A stretch of 64,000 nucleotides of DNA from NCBI RefSeq assembly GCF_002443255.2, contig NW_019211455.1, positions 60,016,764 to 60,080,763 of the forward strand, given 5' to 3'. The position numbers were made by a program, and so were the translations under genes. The notes under the pieces are model-generated. The model had not been told where the DNA came from, did not search any database, and saw nothing but the letters and a program-made list of their open reading frames with translations. Shown here one piece after another: positions 1 to 13,863 of the stretch (position 1 is its first letter; each line of letters begins with the position of its first letter). The stretch is from Varroa destructor (lineage: Eukaryota > Arthropoda > Arachnida > Mesostigmata > Varroidae).

Positions 1-2430
1 TAAATTGCTGAGTGTCATTTAACTAACTCGTCACGTGTTGATTTCAATAAAACTTCAATAAAAAAGTATGTTTGTGGGTTGACACGAATTAATGAGCACA
101 AGATTAACCAAAAACTATAAAACCATGTTCTTTTTTCGTTGTGGCAGTTCGTGCATAGCATACCGGTAAAACCTGCGATACATAGAAGGCCACTTCGTGA
201 TCTTGGTATTGGCCCCGTCACCAGGTCCAATCAGAATGGGTAGTGGCGCAAAAGGTACGTATCTCAGCCTTAAAATTTTATCGAAACCGACTCATGACAG
301 TCAGCCAAACTTCACACACAAATCGTGGTTGATAGGAAGTGTCCCCACAATTTGTAAAAAGTATAAGAGTATTTTACGCACGATTTTGTGGCCACATAAT
401 GAAGCAGATACATGAACACGTATGAGGATGTCAAAAGGACATTTTGAGAAAACTAAGAGAAGAAAATTAAAAAAACTCACGTTGCGCTAATTTTTGTTTA
501 TTATTCTTACAATAGAATCGAACTATTCATCAAACGATGGCAAACTATGGGATATAATTGATAAGCTAACAGGAAAGTGTTGCTGCATACTTGCTTATAA
601 GTTCGGTTTTTCATATTTATTTCAACAACTCTGGAATTTACAACTGGAAGTGTAAGAGTTATTTGTAATTTTGTAGGTGTAGTTTTTCTGTAAAATCAAG
701 TACTGACCAAGAATCTATTATTTGACCATTCTTATTTTAAAACTCTTAAAAAAAAACTAGATATTTTTCACTAAGTTTTTGTAAAAATAGGAACTTGTAA
801 ATGCTCGTAAATTTTTTTGCGTATTAACGTTTATTGAAAGGACACCCAAAACTATTATTATTACATGGATTTTTGGCACGTTAATAATGATTAAGAACTA
901 AATTTTTAAACAGACGTGTGTTTATCAAAAGAGAAACATTTGTATACTTACTTCTATCTTTTTTCAAACATGGAACGTAACTATTGTGAGAATTCAAAAA
1001 CATATGTTGAGATATTTATGACTATGCACCCGGGAAAAACACAAAAAAATAAAATATGTTCAAAAGTATAATTCTTAGTAGAAAAGGTGTGGCAGCATTT
1101 TTTGTTTAAAGTGAAGATATCTGGCGGATAGGTCCAAGCTCATTCATTACCTAAAAGAAAGTGTGTCAAGATCTCGGAAACAGAAATAGTCAGGAAAATC
1201 TAATTGCAATTTTAAAAAATCTGGCCAATAACTGCGCCTTGATTTGTGAAATTATGCTTTTATACTTTTCCTCGTGGATCTAATCATCCTCGAGAATAAC
1301 CCAGTAAGTAGTCACCCTTTATGTTAAGAATAAAAAAACGATAGTTATAGATGACGGAATATCCTAAATCGGATAGAAAGTGAATTAAAACATTAGGGTT
1401 AGCCAACAGAATGTTGAAATTGAGGTGTCTGAATGCAAATCCCAATTCATAATGAGAGCAGTTAAAAAGAATATGATATAAAATGTATTAGGCTCACTAA
1501 AGACATGCACCGGATCTTTTCTGTAACACTAATAGTTACGGGCTCATGCATATCTTAATGAAAATAAAGCTTTAAATTTAATTGGCAAAAATGGCCTATG
1601 AAGTTGCATCGCAAACATTTGATCCCGACACTATATATTGTAATAAACATAAGACAAGTAGTACAAGTGATTAGGTGGGGGATAGAAACTTCTAGCAGCC
1701 ATACACATTGTTTTTGTTTCTATATTATATTTTACATCCCGGCTTAAGTATTCGAGCGGGCGGATCTGTCGACTTGTGGCAATTTTAAAGCTGGTATAAA
1801 ATATCTAAGAGAACGTTGGACAGTAGTTTGATCACTTGGACTTAGGTTTTTATTCTTCAATTAGCTCACTAATAATTGCGCCCTCGTATGTAAAACACCA
1901 CATTGAAGACATTTATTACACAAAGCAGATTCGTCTATTCATGCTAGATAATAAGTTCCTTAAATTGCACCAATTAGCCGCCCAAGTTTCAAGCCGCCCA
2001 ATGACAAAGTACAATTTCACATATGATCCACTGCAAGGATTTTTTCTTGTATTTTGTAATATACATAAGAAAAAAATAACACATGTGTTCTGGGAAAATA
2101 CTGCCTATTCTCACTATCATATGTTATGATATAGGACGGTTTATCGTAGAGCTAGAAATTCAGCGCATTAAACAAATATAAAATGTACTAGAAAGAGACA
2201 CTTACAACAAGAATCTTTATCTCCTCATATTTAACTATTAGTATAAGCTGTGTGCACAACATGTATAGGTGCATGATAAACTACATAAAATTTAATTTGC
2301 ACGCAAATATAATTTTGATGTTCAGTGACTTCCTAAAAAAATTTTTCACGATTTGTCATTGCATGGTAGTGCACGAATTTTGAAACGACTATTTATTACG
2401 TTGAGCAAAATGTTTTCATCGCAGACGATA
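1..2430. other. AT-rich stretch without recognisable gene
   Basis: Only short open frames are present and none resembles a known family. A 97-codon plus-strand frame at 1836-2129 has no domain, no signal peptide and no convincing splice context. No RNA gene was recognised. Confidence 0.6.
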
Positions 2431-2507
2431 GTTAGTGTTGGACTGGCTGATCGTATCTAGCCTAAACTTACCAGGATAATTGTTTTTACTGTCAAGCGTG
2501 TGTCCTG

Positions 2508-3480
2508 ATGTTTTCGTTTGTTGTCGTTAGAGGTGGTGGTTTGGTGCAGTCTGTCATGAATGTCAAAGAAATGCACACCCGGCATTGTCTTCTTCATTAC
2601 TTTCATAATGGGAGAAGTACCGCTAAGACAAAAATAATTGTTTACAAAATCGAAGACAAACGTACAGTAAGCATTACCACTTTCCCCTTTTGGTTCAATC
2701 GCTTCAGATCCGGAGATTTCAACTTAACGGCAAATCACACTTCGGGCGGTCACAGGAAACAAGTGACGGAAGGAGTGCAGGTACTTCTTAAACTCTGCGC
2801 GCAGCTAGAAGCGACCCAGATGACTGTCGCGAGTCGTTTGCATGCACTAAGGAAGATCGAAAAGGACATAAAGTAGACTCTTAAGAACACAGTGAAAATA
2901 GCAAAATAATGACCTTCTACAGCACCTCTAAATGCAAACAAGAATGGTTGAACCCCTTCACTTCGACATCACGAAGAAATATTCATGGTGAAAAGCTGCA
3001 TCTACATAGAGTGGAATGAGAAGGGTGTGTTGTAGTATTAGCTATTCAAATTTCAGAAAAGTGCTACAAGAAACCGCTATGCAAGTCCATTCATGCGTCA
3101 AGAGAAACGAAATCAACAGAACAAAGCATTGACTGGCAAACAGCGATGCAAAATAAGACTGCCGCACAACGAAACTGCACCGCGTGCTACATTGATAACC
3201 CAGTAGGTGCTAACAAATCTTTACTGAGAAACTCTGCCGCACCCGGCGGACACCCCGGACATCGTTCTATCGTATAAATCTTTATGGTCAATACAGCATG
3301 GCCTAGAAGGCAAACACTTTAGAACAGAGGCCGAAGTCCGTAAACAAGTCGACACATGAGTCGCTTCCAAAAACGGCTTTTTTGCTTCGCAAGATACACC
3401 GGCTGCCAGAAAAATGGACGAAAGTTATAAGAAGCGGAAGACACTATTTTAAGTAAGATCCGTTCCACCATAAATTTAGG
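2508..3480 (+). pseudogene. Decayed mariner-family (Tc1/mariner) transposase
   Basis: The first open frame (2508-2876, 122 codons) carries the mariner DNA-binding region. A segment like the family's RHC-LL--F-NG N-terminus sits near residues 25-35. WFNRFRSGDF is at residues 62-71, then an SGG/SGRP-like turn, then TVASRLHALRKIEK at 106-119, which matches the second helix-turn-helix. The frame stops at 2874. Catalytic-domain remnants follow in broken frames: EWNEKGVL near 3009-3032 (family: DWKGVL), LPHNETAPRA near 3159-3188 (family: HHDNARPH) and TPDIVLSYKSL then GLEGKHFRTEAEVRKQVDT at about 3252-3356 (family: SPDLAPSDYHLF then the GKHF/EAEVRK region). The first catalytic Asp motif is not recognisable, the second Asp is Asn, and several stops interrupt the frame. 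It is an inactive relic. Terminal inverted repeats were not identified with confidence. Confidence 0.85.
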
Positions 3481-3499
3481 TACTTCAAAAAAAAAAGGC

Positions 3500-5520
3500 A
3501 ATATTTTACTCAAGCTGATACTAGAGGTCTCGGACTTAGTTAGCCCTAATTTACTCACGGCAGTTCATAAGAAAAAGTCGACGATTATAAACATTTAAAA
3601 AGTGAACTGAGTAACTCGTGGCAGTTTAAGAACTTGTCTTTTTTGCGTAGAGTCAACATTATAAAGTGAGTGACGAAACTGCTACCATATCGATTTATTT
3701 AACACCTGAATTTAAAGAGTTACTTTACACCGTTTTCTATTAATGCACATCTGTCTTGAAAATATATATCCCACATTCTCTATTTTGAATATATCTACCT
3801 GTAAAATGTTCTAATAACATTTCGCATATTTGTGTGAATACTCTTTTTTTCAATAGTATGTTGTTACCATTCTTTTTATTGACCCTTTTAAATTTATTAT
3901 AGCTGATTTACCTATAGGTCAGCTGTCTTGATGTCTAATAAACCTGTGTAATGCCGTCTACAGTCAAAATGAGAAGAGTTAGAACTGGATCACGCAAACC
4001 AGTACTCTTTTTGGCCATAAGAATGAAGTTGGGGGCGAAAGAGAGAAGGGCGCTGCAATCGCTGGTGGAACCGCCGAATGAGAGAGAAGCAGAGAATGTA
4101 GCCGTAGCATCATATGAGGGAAGTAACTAAATGTGAATTGCTCGCAAAGGAAAGGCTGGATTTGGGTGGGTGGGAACCTAAAAGAAACGTAACGAAAGGC
4201 TATTGGGGGAGCTGCTGTGGACGTTTAAGTAGATATAACTATATATGTAAGACTGTGTGTTTGGTAAGCAAGCATCTTGCTTCAGTTTCCTTTCAGTTGA
4301 TGACTAAAGGAAAAGAAGCAAAATATACGCTCTGTGCTGCTGGATTGTTCTGCCAGTGAAGGCTTGCTGGAAATGTGTATAAACAGGTCCGTTGTATATA
4401 TCCAAGCCGGGAAAATTTAGGGTGCGGGATAGAAATAAGCCGATGTATGAAAGGGTATGTACTCGACACGACAAATGAAGGGAAAATACCATTGTATACT
4501 TGGCGAATTTACAGAGTAACGACGACTATAGGAAGGGCACCCTAAGAGTTTCGGGTATGTGGAAAACGCTTTGTTTGCATGTCTGTCTGTCCTTCGTCTG
4601 TTTGGACTAGTGTCTGTATATATGGGATGTGTGAATTGTGGATGTGTACGAGGAAGAGAAGGGGTGGTCGCGCTGGTAGTGGTGGTTTAGGAGGAGGGGC
4701 ATAAGCAGATGTCGCTGTTGCTGCAACTTCGGAATCCAGTGTAGCCACCTCCAACACATCCACCGAAACGGCCGCTCTCGAGCGTTCAGTCGAGTAGTTT
4801 TGTAGTTATCCCTTCTCGTTTAGAGGAAATCTTTCTATAACGCTTGTGAGGAGAAATGTACCACAAGGGTTGCTAAATAGTACGAAAAACTACGAAGCTA
4901 TTGCCACCACGGACACCACACCGAATTTTTTAATCAACCATTGGTTGTGACGACAACAGCGGAATTTTGATCCAACTAAATGAAGGATAACGCCAGATAT
5001 TAGATGCAATGTCTTCTTATTTTTGAAACCGTTATTTTTAAATATAAATCAGCATCTGATTTTTACTTTACTTTGCCGTAAATAATTCGTATAAATTGGC
5101 TAGGAGCTAAAGATAGTATCACCACTTTACAAAACCACTCTAAAGGAACGAAGTATCACATAAGTATACAGTGACCGACGGTGAATTCTTAAAACAAGTA
5201 GATGAACGAATCTACCCAAAAAACGGATTTTGTAACATCAATCCAACTATATGAAACTGGCGAATTTAAAAATAAATGACGAGCTTTTTCCACAACGCTC
5301 TTTCTGTACTTCGCGAAACTAATATAATCGAAGTGCGATATAAACCTGTTGCTCATATAAACTTAGCATTAAATACGTGCATATCTTTATATAGTGCAAC
5401 GCAGTAAGTCTGCAAATGAGGGCATACCAAAAACCTAATATATGTTTGTAGAATCAGTAGAAAAAATACCGAAATAACATCTGCTTCTCTCAATGACGAG
5501 TCGAGTCTTATTCCTCAGAC
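3500..5520. other. No gene seen; GC/purine-rich patches
   Basis: Patches of higher GC and purine content occur at about 4020-4220 and 4620-4790. Open frames there are short (73-81 codons), unlike any family I know, and lack good splice context. The rest is ordinary AT-rich DNA. Confidence 0.5.
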
Positions 5521-5527
5521 TAAAATC

Positions 5528-5586
5528 GCAATCAATATTCTGGTATTCCTGCTAATTCCTGCTGGGAATACTCAAATATTGATTGC
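5528..5586. repeat. Imperfect hairpin of microRNA-precursor size
   Basis: GCAATCAATATT (5528-5539) pairs perfectly with AATATTGATTGC (5575-5586). After a 3/3-base internal loop, GTATTCC (5543-5549) pairs with GGAATAC (5565-5571), plus one T-G wobble, leaving a 13-base loop. The total is 59 nt with 19 Watson-Crick pairs, about the size of a small pre-miRNA. It does not match any mature miRNA I recognise. It could equally be a chance inverted repeat or a MITE remnant. Confidence 0.45.
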
Positions 5587-5589
5587 CGT

Positions 5590-8500
5590 ATAAGGACATA
5601 TTCAACAACATGGCAAATAGGCTATAGGCCTACGTTTGGCAAGTAGAACTATTACGTTTTCGGCCAGCGTTCTTAGACCATTATACAATGGTGTGAATAT
5701 TCTATAACCAAAAACTTTTTTGTGTAAGGGATGTGATATCAAGATTTTTGAATGATTTCAAAAGACTGGATTCCTGTAGAGGTATAACAATGAAGAAAAT
5801 TATTTATTGCAGATAGGTTTTTAAATTTTAAGACAACTTGAAATAGAAGCACTGACTACTGTCTTCACTGATTAATTTTTGATAATGGGTAGTGGACCCA
5901 CTCAACCTGCTTGTACTGCGGACAACAAACAATCACCAACTGAAAACATCAATAATAATAATACTATGCTCTCGCTTCAGATTTCCTCTCAGCTTGTGTG
6001 TTTTATTGTTTACATTAGTAAAGCACCATGCGTTCAGCTCTTATATCAAATATTTAATATGATCGCTACACAACTAATAGTAAATTCAATCACAACTAAC
6101 AAGAACCACTGTTGAATAAACACGCATCTATGACGAATGCATATACACATATCCACAAACACATATACAAATAGACAAAACGTTCTCGGCAACGTTCCCT
6201 ATGAATGATCAATATCCACAACAAACATTGCCAACAACTGGCGACCCCATCGTCATCATCATTATTGTGTTTAGCATAACATCGAAATAGAGCCTTTGTC
6301 GCTATCTATGATCGTTTCATCAATTCCTACTCATATATCATCACTATTTAAAATGTATGTAGGCACCGACTACAGGGAGCCACTAGGTCGGTTGGCTATT
6401 GGGTAGTTGTTTTCGATTCAACATCGTCCGTATTTGCCACTGATGACTACCCATGCTGACCTGACGGAAGATACACTAGTTGAAACGAGCATCAGCAGTC
6501 AATTGAGAACTTCTAGTATTTCGTTATGGCATAGCTATGTTAACCGTTATAGCATGCGGCGATTATATTCAACGTGTGAAAGCAGCATTCTTTGTCCTTC
6601 GCGCTCTCACCTTTTTAAAAACTGCTTCCTTTTTGTAAGATTTGTGGAACAATCAAAGAACAGTAACTGCCCGAGCGGAAAAGAATTCGCTAAAATCAGG
6701 GTTGAAGGTGTCACGTTTCGAGTCTTTAGACATCAAGACGGCTATACAGGATTGTCCATATGATCAATCTATGATTGATCGATTAAACTTTGCTACGTCA
6801 TAATGATTACGTTTGAGCCGCTAAGCTTGCTGGGTTGGTAATTGTTGAATATGTATCGTATGAATGAATGAACCATTTCACTAAGTAGACAAAGCTTCGT
6901 GAATCCGACATATACAATAGGCTATAGCATCGTTTGCAACTTGCGCGAGTCTACCTGATATATGCCTACTATTAATGCGCGAACACTCTTTCGCTTGTTT
7001 ATTAATTATTTTTTATAAAGAAATGTGTTGGATACTTCTCTGATGTAGTTAAAAATGTAGCAATACAAAATTTGAGGTGTATAAGGAGTGATAGCACGAT
7101 CTTCAAGAAAAGAGATATCCCTCACATTATTAGGTTTTTTTTATATCGACATAATTAATTATTATTACTTATAATATTTTAAATTTATTAATACCTACAA
7201 CATAATTATTATTATAGATTAAACTTTCATGCATAACAATTGATACACTAACAGTATCTATTAAGATACAAAATCAATTTATTTATTTAATGCACGTTTG
7301 TTCGTATTAAAGTTTGAGTTTGATCCGTTTTAATCCGATCCCGGGTCAGAAGAAGCTCTAGGCTTCAAAAATGTCTGTTTTGATTCGAAAACTGTGTGTT
7401 TTTTAAAAATGAGTGCTACACTGCAGAAAACATCGTATCTGAAGAGCGATTAATAAAGTGCATAGTGTTTGTATGGATTGTTCCTTCGATACTTGCCATG
7501 CTTGTCTGACACACCAGATTCTACACATGTAAAAGTTATGCCCAACGCTCCCGCGGAATTCCCACGTAAGTCATTTTTGCTGTTGAATGCTCTCCCGTCA
7601 GGCTTGTCCCAATTATAAAGTCATCAAGCGAGAGCAACAGAAATGGTCGCGAAGTCGGTCCTGTCTGCCAACTTCGAAGGGAAAGCTCATTCTCTTGAGT
7701 CTTTCGCAGTAGGATAGAATGCTTCCTCGGCACGCGACTCAAGGGTCCTCCGATTTAGGAGGGGAAAAGGACGAGGGCTCTCCTCCTTCAGGTAGGCCGC
7801 ATGCTGGTGAGAGAGCAGGCCTCTTCACCCTCTCTTTAACAGGGCCGTTTTCGGCAGTAGTACGATAACTCAGCATACCATTATAACTCTATCAATTGGT
7901 CCATCTACCCATAGATGGGTATGCACTAGTTTCGTAAGTAGACAAACAGCTGCTGCCCACATACTAGGCAGCCATCTCTCCATGCTGGAAGTTAAAATCG
8001 TTTTAAACCCATCCGTTTACACCATCTTTTAAACCGTCTAGAAGGCAATGCATAGCTGAAGAAGCATGACATGTGTATATATCTCAGAAGAATTGCCATT
8101 GAAAGAAACTCGACCGCCAATAAATACAGTTTACACGATTTTAATATTGGCATCTCCGCAAAGAACAATCAGAAAAGAGAGCAGCTGTGAGTCAGAAGGG
8201 ATCCAGAGATTCGTCCGATCTTCTTCCCCGACATACGCTTACTGTCCATATGGCATATCCTTATTCACCGTTCAAGTAATGATGACTGTCGAAAGAAGGA
8301 CATGGCATAAGGGCGGACGTCTTTTGTGAAGTCTCTTCCCAAGTCTGTGCCAGAAAAAAATCATTAGAACAGGAAAACGATATTGAGCTGTACCGTCATA
8401 ATAATATAGCATTACGGAGTGGTCCGGGTATGCAGATTTTGGACAGATTCATTGTTATTTTACATATTCCCAAAATCGAAAGTGCATTATTTATGTATAC

Positions 8501-11500
8501 TTAAATATCACACGCACTTAAATTAGAAGATGTACGCCTTTGCCGTGTTAGCGCTCTTTTGAGTTTCAACTTGTGGTTTTATGAATCTTGTTTACCAAAA
8601 CCACTGTGTTAACGTTGAAAGGAAAAAAAAACAACAGTCTAGAATTACAATTGGTCAATTACCTGAGTTCTTGTTCTGAAAATTTTAATTGATCGTCATA
8701 AGATCAATTTAAATTATGTGATAGAAAAGGTGTTATTAATCAATAGTTAATGAGAAAATTAGCTAACGACCCGAAACAGTGTGTTACCTTTCTATGAACA
8801 TTTCGTCACCCCTCTTCACCAGTGCTCGAAATCGAACCTCTTTTACTCATCCCATATTAGACTTGAGGCGGGTATCCTCAAGCCGATGTTATTCAGCCCG
8901 ATAATAACGACCATAATGGGGACAAGCGGGTTTGGTTCCCCACTGCGAACAGCAGTAGCCACCATGGGATCAACGGAGGCATCGTTGATAGGTCCGGACG
9001 AAATCCCACACGAAGTAACCGGCCGGTCAGCGGGCAACTTATCGAGCACTATTCATCCCTGATGAAAGAAGCCCTATAGCCATATATGTACATGCTAGTT
9101 TAGTGTAGGAGCAATCCGTCTGTTCTCACAGTGTTGAATGTGAAGACTGCAATTACAGGGTCTACCTGAAGAAGCTCGCTTGTATTGGGGATTTTCACTT
9201 GTTGGGAATCATTAAAGAACACTATGAAAAATACGGTAATGCTCGAACTAACGCTATCACTAGACATATTGGGAATAAATTGCAGGATTGACATGACAGT
9301 ATGCCCCACTTGACAAACTCTTGACGAATTCACTTCTTAATTCGCTCGACTTATTTTTTAAGTACGTATATTCTTTCATTACTTACACTTCACACTATCT
9401 TATATAGCACACGTACATTCTTACTTACACATCTACATTATCTTATATAGCAATACCAATTTGAAGAAACATGCTTAACTAAAATTTTATGTGCTAGTTG
9501 TAAGCAATCCATTAGCAACATGTATGCAATAAAAAAAGCTGATAGCCGGTTTAGTAACAGAAAAAAAAGCAGGAATAATAGCAGATAGACTTTGACAATT
9601 GTATTCATGATTCCAGGGGCGATATATATGATTTCATCAACCTGTGATCATGTGTGCACGCGAAGCATATCGGTCCGACAAATGATGATGCATTTTCATT
9701 TGAGTAGCGCAATCTGGCAGATTGACGACTAAATGAGCAGATAAACTTCGCCGCGTTTTAAGAGTGAAAGGCCGCAGCATGATATAAGCGTTATTAGTGT
9801 TCGAGCCCGTCGTATTTACGGCGCGCTGTGATATGGCAATGAATGAGCTTTCGGCAAAAGATGAGAATAATTCCAGGAATTTTACAACCTAAGGAGAGAC
9901 GCACCTTTCGCCGCCAAGAACCAACCGGAGTCGAGAGAGAGCGGCCGCTTCCGCAGTTGAATTGTCCCTCCCATCTGTTCACGAAACTCGGTTTTGCTCA
10001 TCCCAACAGCAGCGAATATCGTAAACGGGAGATAGCAGATATTGGCGGGGGCTAGCAAGCGGGTCGAGGAAATGCGTTCAGCTTCAACAGTTTGCAATCG
10101 TTGACTTTGAAAGAAAGTTTAGAATGGCGGTGAGAATATCGCTGAGAATTTATCCTTTATTTGCAGAGAGCGCTGGCTGGTAGCTGAAATCCATCCAGGG
10201 TGGGCGATGTGTAATGTGTAAATTCTTGTGCGTGCTGTGAGCTTGGGCGTGTATTTATAAAACTCATTGGACCATCAGGAAGATGTTGGTAATACAGAGA
10301 GGGACAGGCCTGCACAAACGAATGCTGAAAGACAGTTACTATTTGGAATATGACATCGAACTTAAAGCAAAGAACTGCGATTGGAAAAATATATTCAAAA
10401 ATGGCAAAATAGTGTGGCTAATCGGCTTGAGACTCCGCGAATTCGCCACAACATATTAAAAATAAAAAAGAACTGCCAATACTTCCGACATGAAGCCTCT
10501 GGCTTTGCTGCTAATATCATTATTATTCATATTATTATTAAAGATTTTTTATCTACCTTCGTAGAAATCATGTAGCATTTATCTCGTGATATATGTGAAA
10601 ACTTAACTAGCGATAAATATACCCAAACCTATCGACTATATTATCATTTTCATAAATGTGGGCAGTGGTAGCCGGTCTTGATTGAGGCATGTAGGAAACA
10701 CCGGTTCACAAACGAAAAATAGTTGCCTACTCTTAAGAAATTTATTCGTTTGCAAACACTTCAGTTTATTTCGCGAGTTTGTTCCTTCTACCCCGTTTTT
10801 GTGAAACCACTTTCGTTTTGTCGATATTTGGGCTAGTCGCATCGTTCTATATCAAATCTTGTGACTAGCCACTCCAGTAGTTAGAGGAGTGATGTACAGA
10901 CTCGTATTGATTTGTATTCATAAACAAGTTGAGCCCACTTTCTTTTTCTTTCCTTGTCTCCAACAATCGTTGATGACATCGTTTTCTGTATAACAAACGA
11001 TTATTGTTGACTGTGGCTATTGGGACTCACAGTTGGTGGCACTTTTTTCACGTTCAGTGCCATAGCTCTTTATCTTACGCGTTTACTTTAAAAAGAAATA
11101 ATCATTAACTAAATTTGGCAACACAGATATGGCCAACCGTTGTAGGGATAAAGGTGTGAGATAGATTTATTTCTATGTTGTTGTATCGCTTGTCTATGTT
11201 GCCTTTATAGAAAATATCGTGTTGAAAAGCATTAATAATACTATTCTATAACGTATATCTCGCTCATTCGTAATTAAGCCACTCCTTAGAGCGGATGTTA
11301 TTTCAGTTACTACCCGCTGTGAAAAACCATTTAGGAACTTTCCTACAAACGGTAGCAGTACCCCACAAAATGTGCGTCAATGTACCGTTAGATAAAAGCT
11401 GTCAGACAAGCAAAGATACCTATGTACAACGTAAGGCTAAAAAGTTCTAACATCGGTTCTCCCTATTATCAAACGTTGATTTAAAAATTTAAAGAGTTGA

Positions 11501-12430
11501 GAAATATGACTACTGCTATAATGCAATGAGCAATGTTTCTGCAATGGAATTTCTCGATTCACATTATAACAAATATTTCATATTTAATCACAATTATAGG
11601 TATGGATGCGACAACTTTGTTTTGGGCCTCCATATGTCACTTTATTTATATACATATTTAATTTAATTTATAAGGTATTTTATACCTTACGAACTGCATT
11701 GCAAGGATTGTGATAGCTACATCATGCTATTAGAAAATAACTTGAAATCAACAATAAAAAGAGCTAATTCATAATAGCACTTATACGGAGTTTCAAGCTC
11801 GCGTGAAACATGGTAATTTATAGCCGTCATCCGCGTCTTTGTCCAGCTTGCTAATTATGCTGCAAATGAACCTTGTAGGCATTCAGGTTATAGTAAAAAT
11901 GAGCCTAGTTAACTTCTGTACAACAAACGCGTGTAAAATTTATAACTCTGTAGAGACTGTGTTGATATGCAATATGTCACGAACTAATTAGATCTAGTTT
12001 GTTGCTTCGATTAAGTAATTAGATTTACTTTGATCAGGCATTTAGGCCATTAGACTGACCCCTATATTCGTTTTCGTTGTGGCTTGTAGAAACTGAGCGA
12101 AGTAGTTGATATGTTGGTAAACTCTAGTTCGTCTCAACAATTTTGATTCATACATGATATTTACGTCACCTTACAGCAACTACCCTATATCAATATAATA
12201 AAGTAGAAAAAAATAAAAGCAACTCGTAGCCCAATATTTACTATGTACTGATAGGTAAAGCAGCAGCTGACACACCTAGTTTCATACCCATCACTTAAAA
12301 AGGTATTTGACAAAATCAATACACAATTGAATAGCACATAATAGGTTTATACAATTTTAGTTCTGAAACATCAAAAACCTGCCTTAATCTTAAAGCTATT
12401 TTATCGATACCAAAAACATTGTAAGCATAT
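5590..12430. other. No supported gene; scattered GC-rich patches
   Basis: GC-rich patches occur at about 7540-7860, 8860-9060 and 9790-10070. The frame at 8781-9062 (plus) and its antisense at 8843-9049 are open together, which reflects low stop density in GC-rich DNA. No domain, splice pair or RNA gene was recognised. Single-exon frames at 6407-6763 (plus, 118 codons) and 8066-8329 (plus) are also unrecognised. Confidence 0.45.
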
Positions 12431-12431
12431 A

Positions 12432-12740
12432 TCAGTGAACGTTGAGTTTTGGCGTATATATGTGTATATATGCCCTATGAGAATGAGGAGCTTCTTCTTT
12501 CGAAGCAGTTTCTGGTAAGTTGTGGGCTGTAAGGCGGAGCGAACGTGACATCGAACCAGTTGGATGGAGGCAGACAAGGCTACCGATAGGAACTGGATAG
12601 ACGGCCATGGGGGAAGTAAGGCGGGCTGAGGGTGGGTGAATCTGGGCGGCGGTGGTGGCGTTAACGGTTGCTGGTGCAGAGGCAGCTACAGCGAGTGGGG
12701 ACAACGAAGGGGAGGAGGCATCTGTATAAGAGCCACTTGT
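12432..12740 (-). CDS. Candidate Ala/Pro/Ser/Thr-rich exon, unidentified
   Basis: A minus-strand frame runs through about 12740 to a TGA at 12432. It encodes a low-complexity stretch rich in Ala, Ser, Thr and Pro (for example SPLAVAASAPATVNATTAAQ), like the tails of transcription factors. It lies downstream of the sim exons on the same strand, but no PAS exon was found in between, so I do not assign it to sim. A second frame is also open over part of the segment, so GC-rich non-coding DNA is a real alternative. Splice sites are not clear. Confidence 0.2.
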   Translation of the reverse strand, partial: TSGSYTDASSPSLSPLAVAASAPATVNATTAAQIHPPSARLTSPMAVYPVPIGSLVCLHPTGSMSRSLRLTAHNLPETASKEEAPHSHRAYIHIYTPKLNVH

Positions 12741-13863
12741 TGTATGAGAACAACGAACGACGGTCGCCCTCCTGCTTGCTCCTAGAAGCCACTAGTAGTA
12801 TCTAGAAGTACAAGGAGGACAGCTTGTCTGTCTCCCTTTGTCTATTGAGGAATGGTCGCTGCGTGCTCTGTAAAGCGCAGACAGCAAGGGCCCAGCGAAC
12901 AAGAACTAACGCTAAGGAACTCTAGCTGCTGGCCAGACCAGAGAGGGGACACCAAAAGGGCAGGGCATGTGGGGTCAGAAGCAGAGACGAGCCCCCTACA
13001 AAAAGGGCAAAAGAGCTCCGAGTACTATGGAACAGCGAACTGGACTTAACAGAGAAACACACGTCTGCCCCGTATGTGCCAGCTCGCTCACTTGCACAGA
13101 CAAGAGGGTGCTACGAAGTCCGTAGAGGTGGGATGAATGTTGATAGGTCGGTGCGATAACGAGTCCCAGAGCCGAAAGGGAATACCACCGATACCGCGAG
13201 AAATTGAAAACAGAAAGACAAACTGAAGGATAACAGCTTTTCCGCCAACAAGTAGAGACCGATCTAGGTAAAAGCCGCTTCAGCCACAAAAAGGCAATAG
13301 CAGATTTCTATTATGACGGAAAATCAAAACGAAGTTACAGGAACTCTAATCCATTCATATTCATACAGATTTACTTAGGAAAATGCTTAGCGCATTACAT
13401 TAATCGCTAGCAGCCCTGTTAGACCTTAGCCTATTCCAAATTCAGTGAGTGCGTGTTTATACACGAAAGCTTCACTTATTAGACTATCTTGACGTACAAA
13501 CAAGAACTTTATTAAGAAATCTAAAGGAATTGTCCTGTTAATATTATCTGTTTCTTCTGCTTCCGTTTTTATCAGAAAACGACGTAAGCAGGGGCATTGA
13601 CTTCTCTGTAGTGACAGGCAGAGAGACGCGCTTGATATACAAGACCGCACACGAATCCGTAACGGGACTAAACAGGTTAAACACATATTAGCTCATTGCC
13701 CAACTTTATTGATGGTCATCTCCGCTGTATCAAAAATATGGAATATTATGAAACAGAAAGCAATTAAATTTAACAGCGTTGAACTTTATACGTGACCCAT
13801 TTCATTTCACGCTATTGACTACTACAGATATTAACAAGTGTGGACTGTTTCAGCTTTCCGGAG

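Noticed and set aside
3319..3558. 79-codon minus frame
   Set aside because: It is the antisense of the mariner transposase relic.
8781..9062. Overlapping long frames on both strands
   Set aside because: No family likeness; simultaneous openness on both strands points to low stop density in GC-rich sequence.
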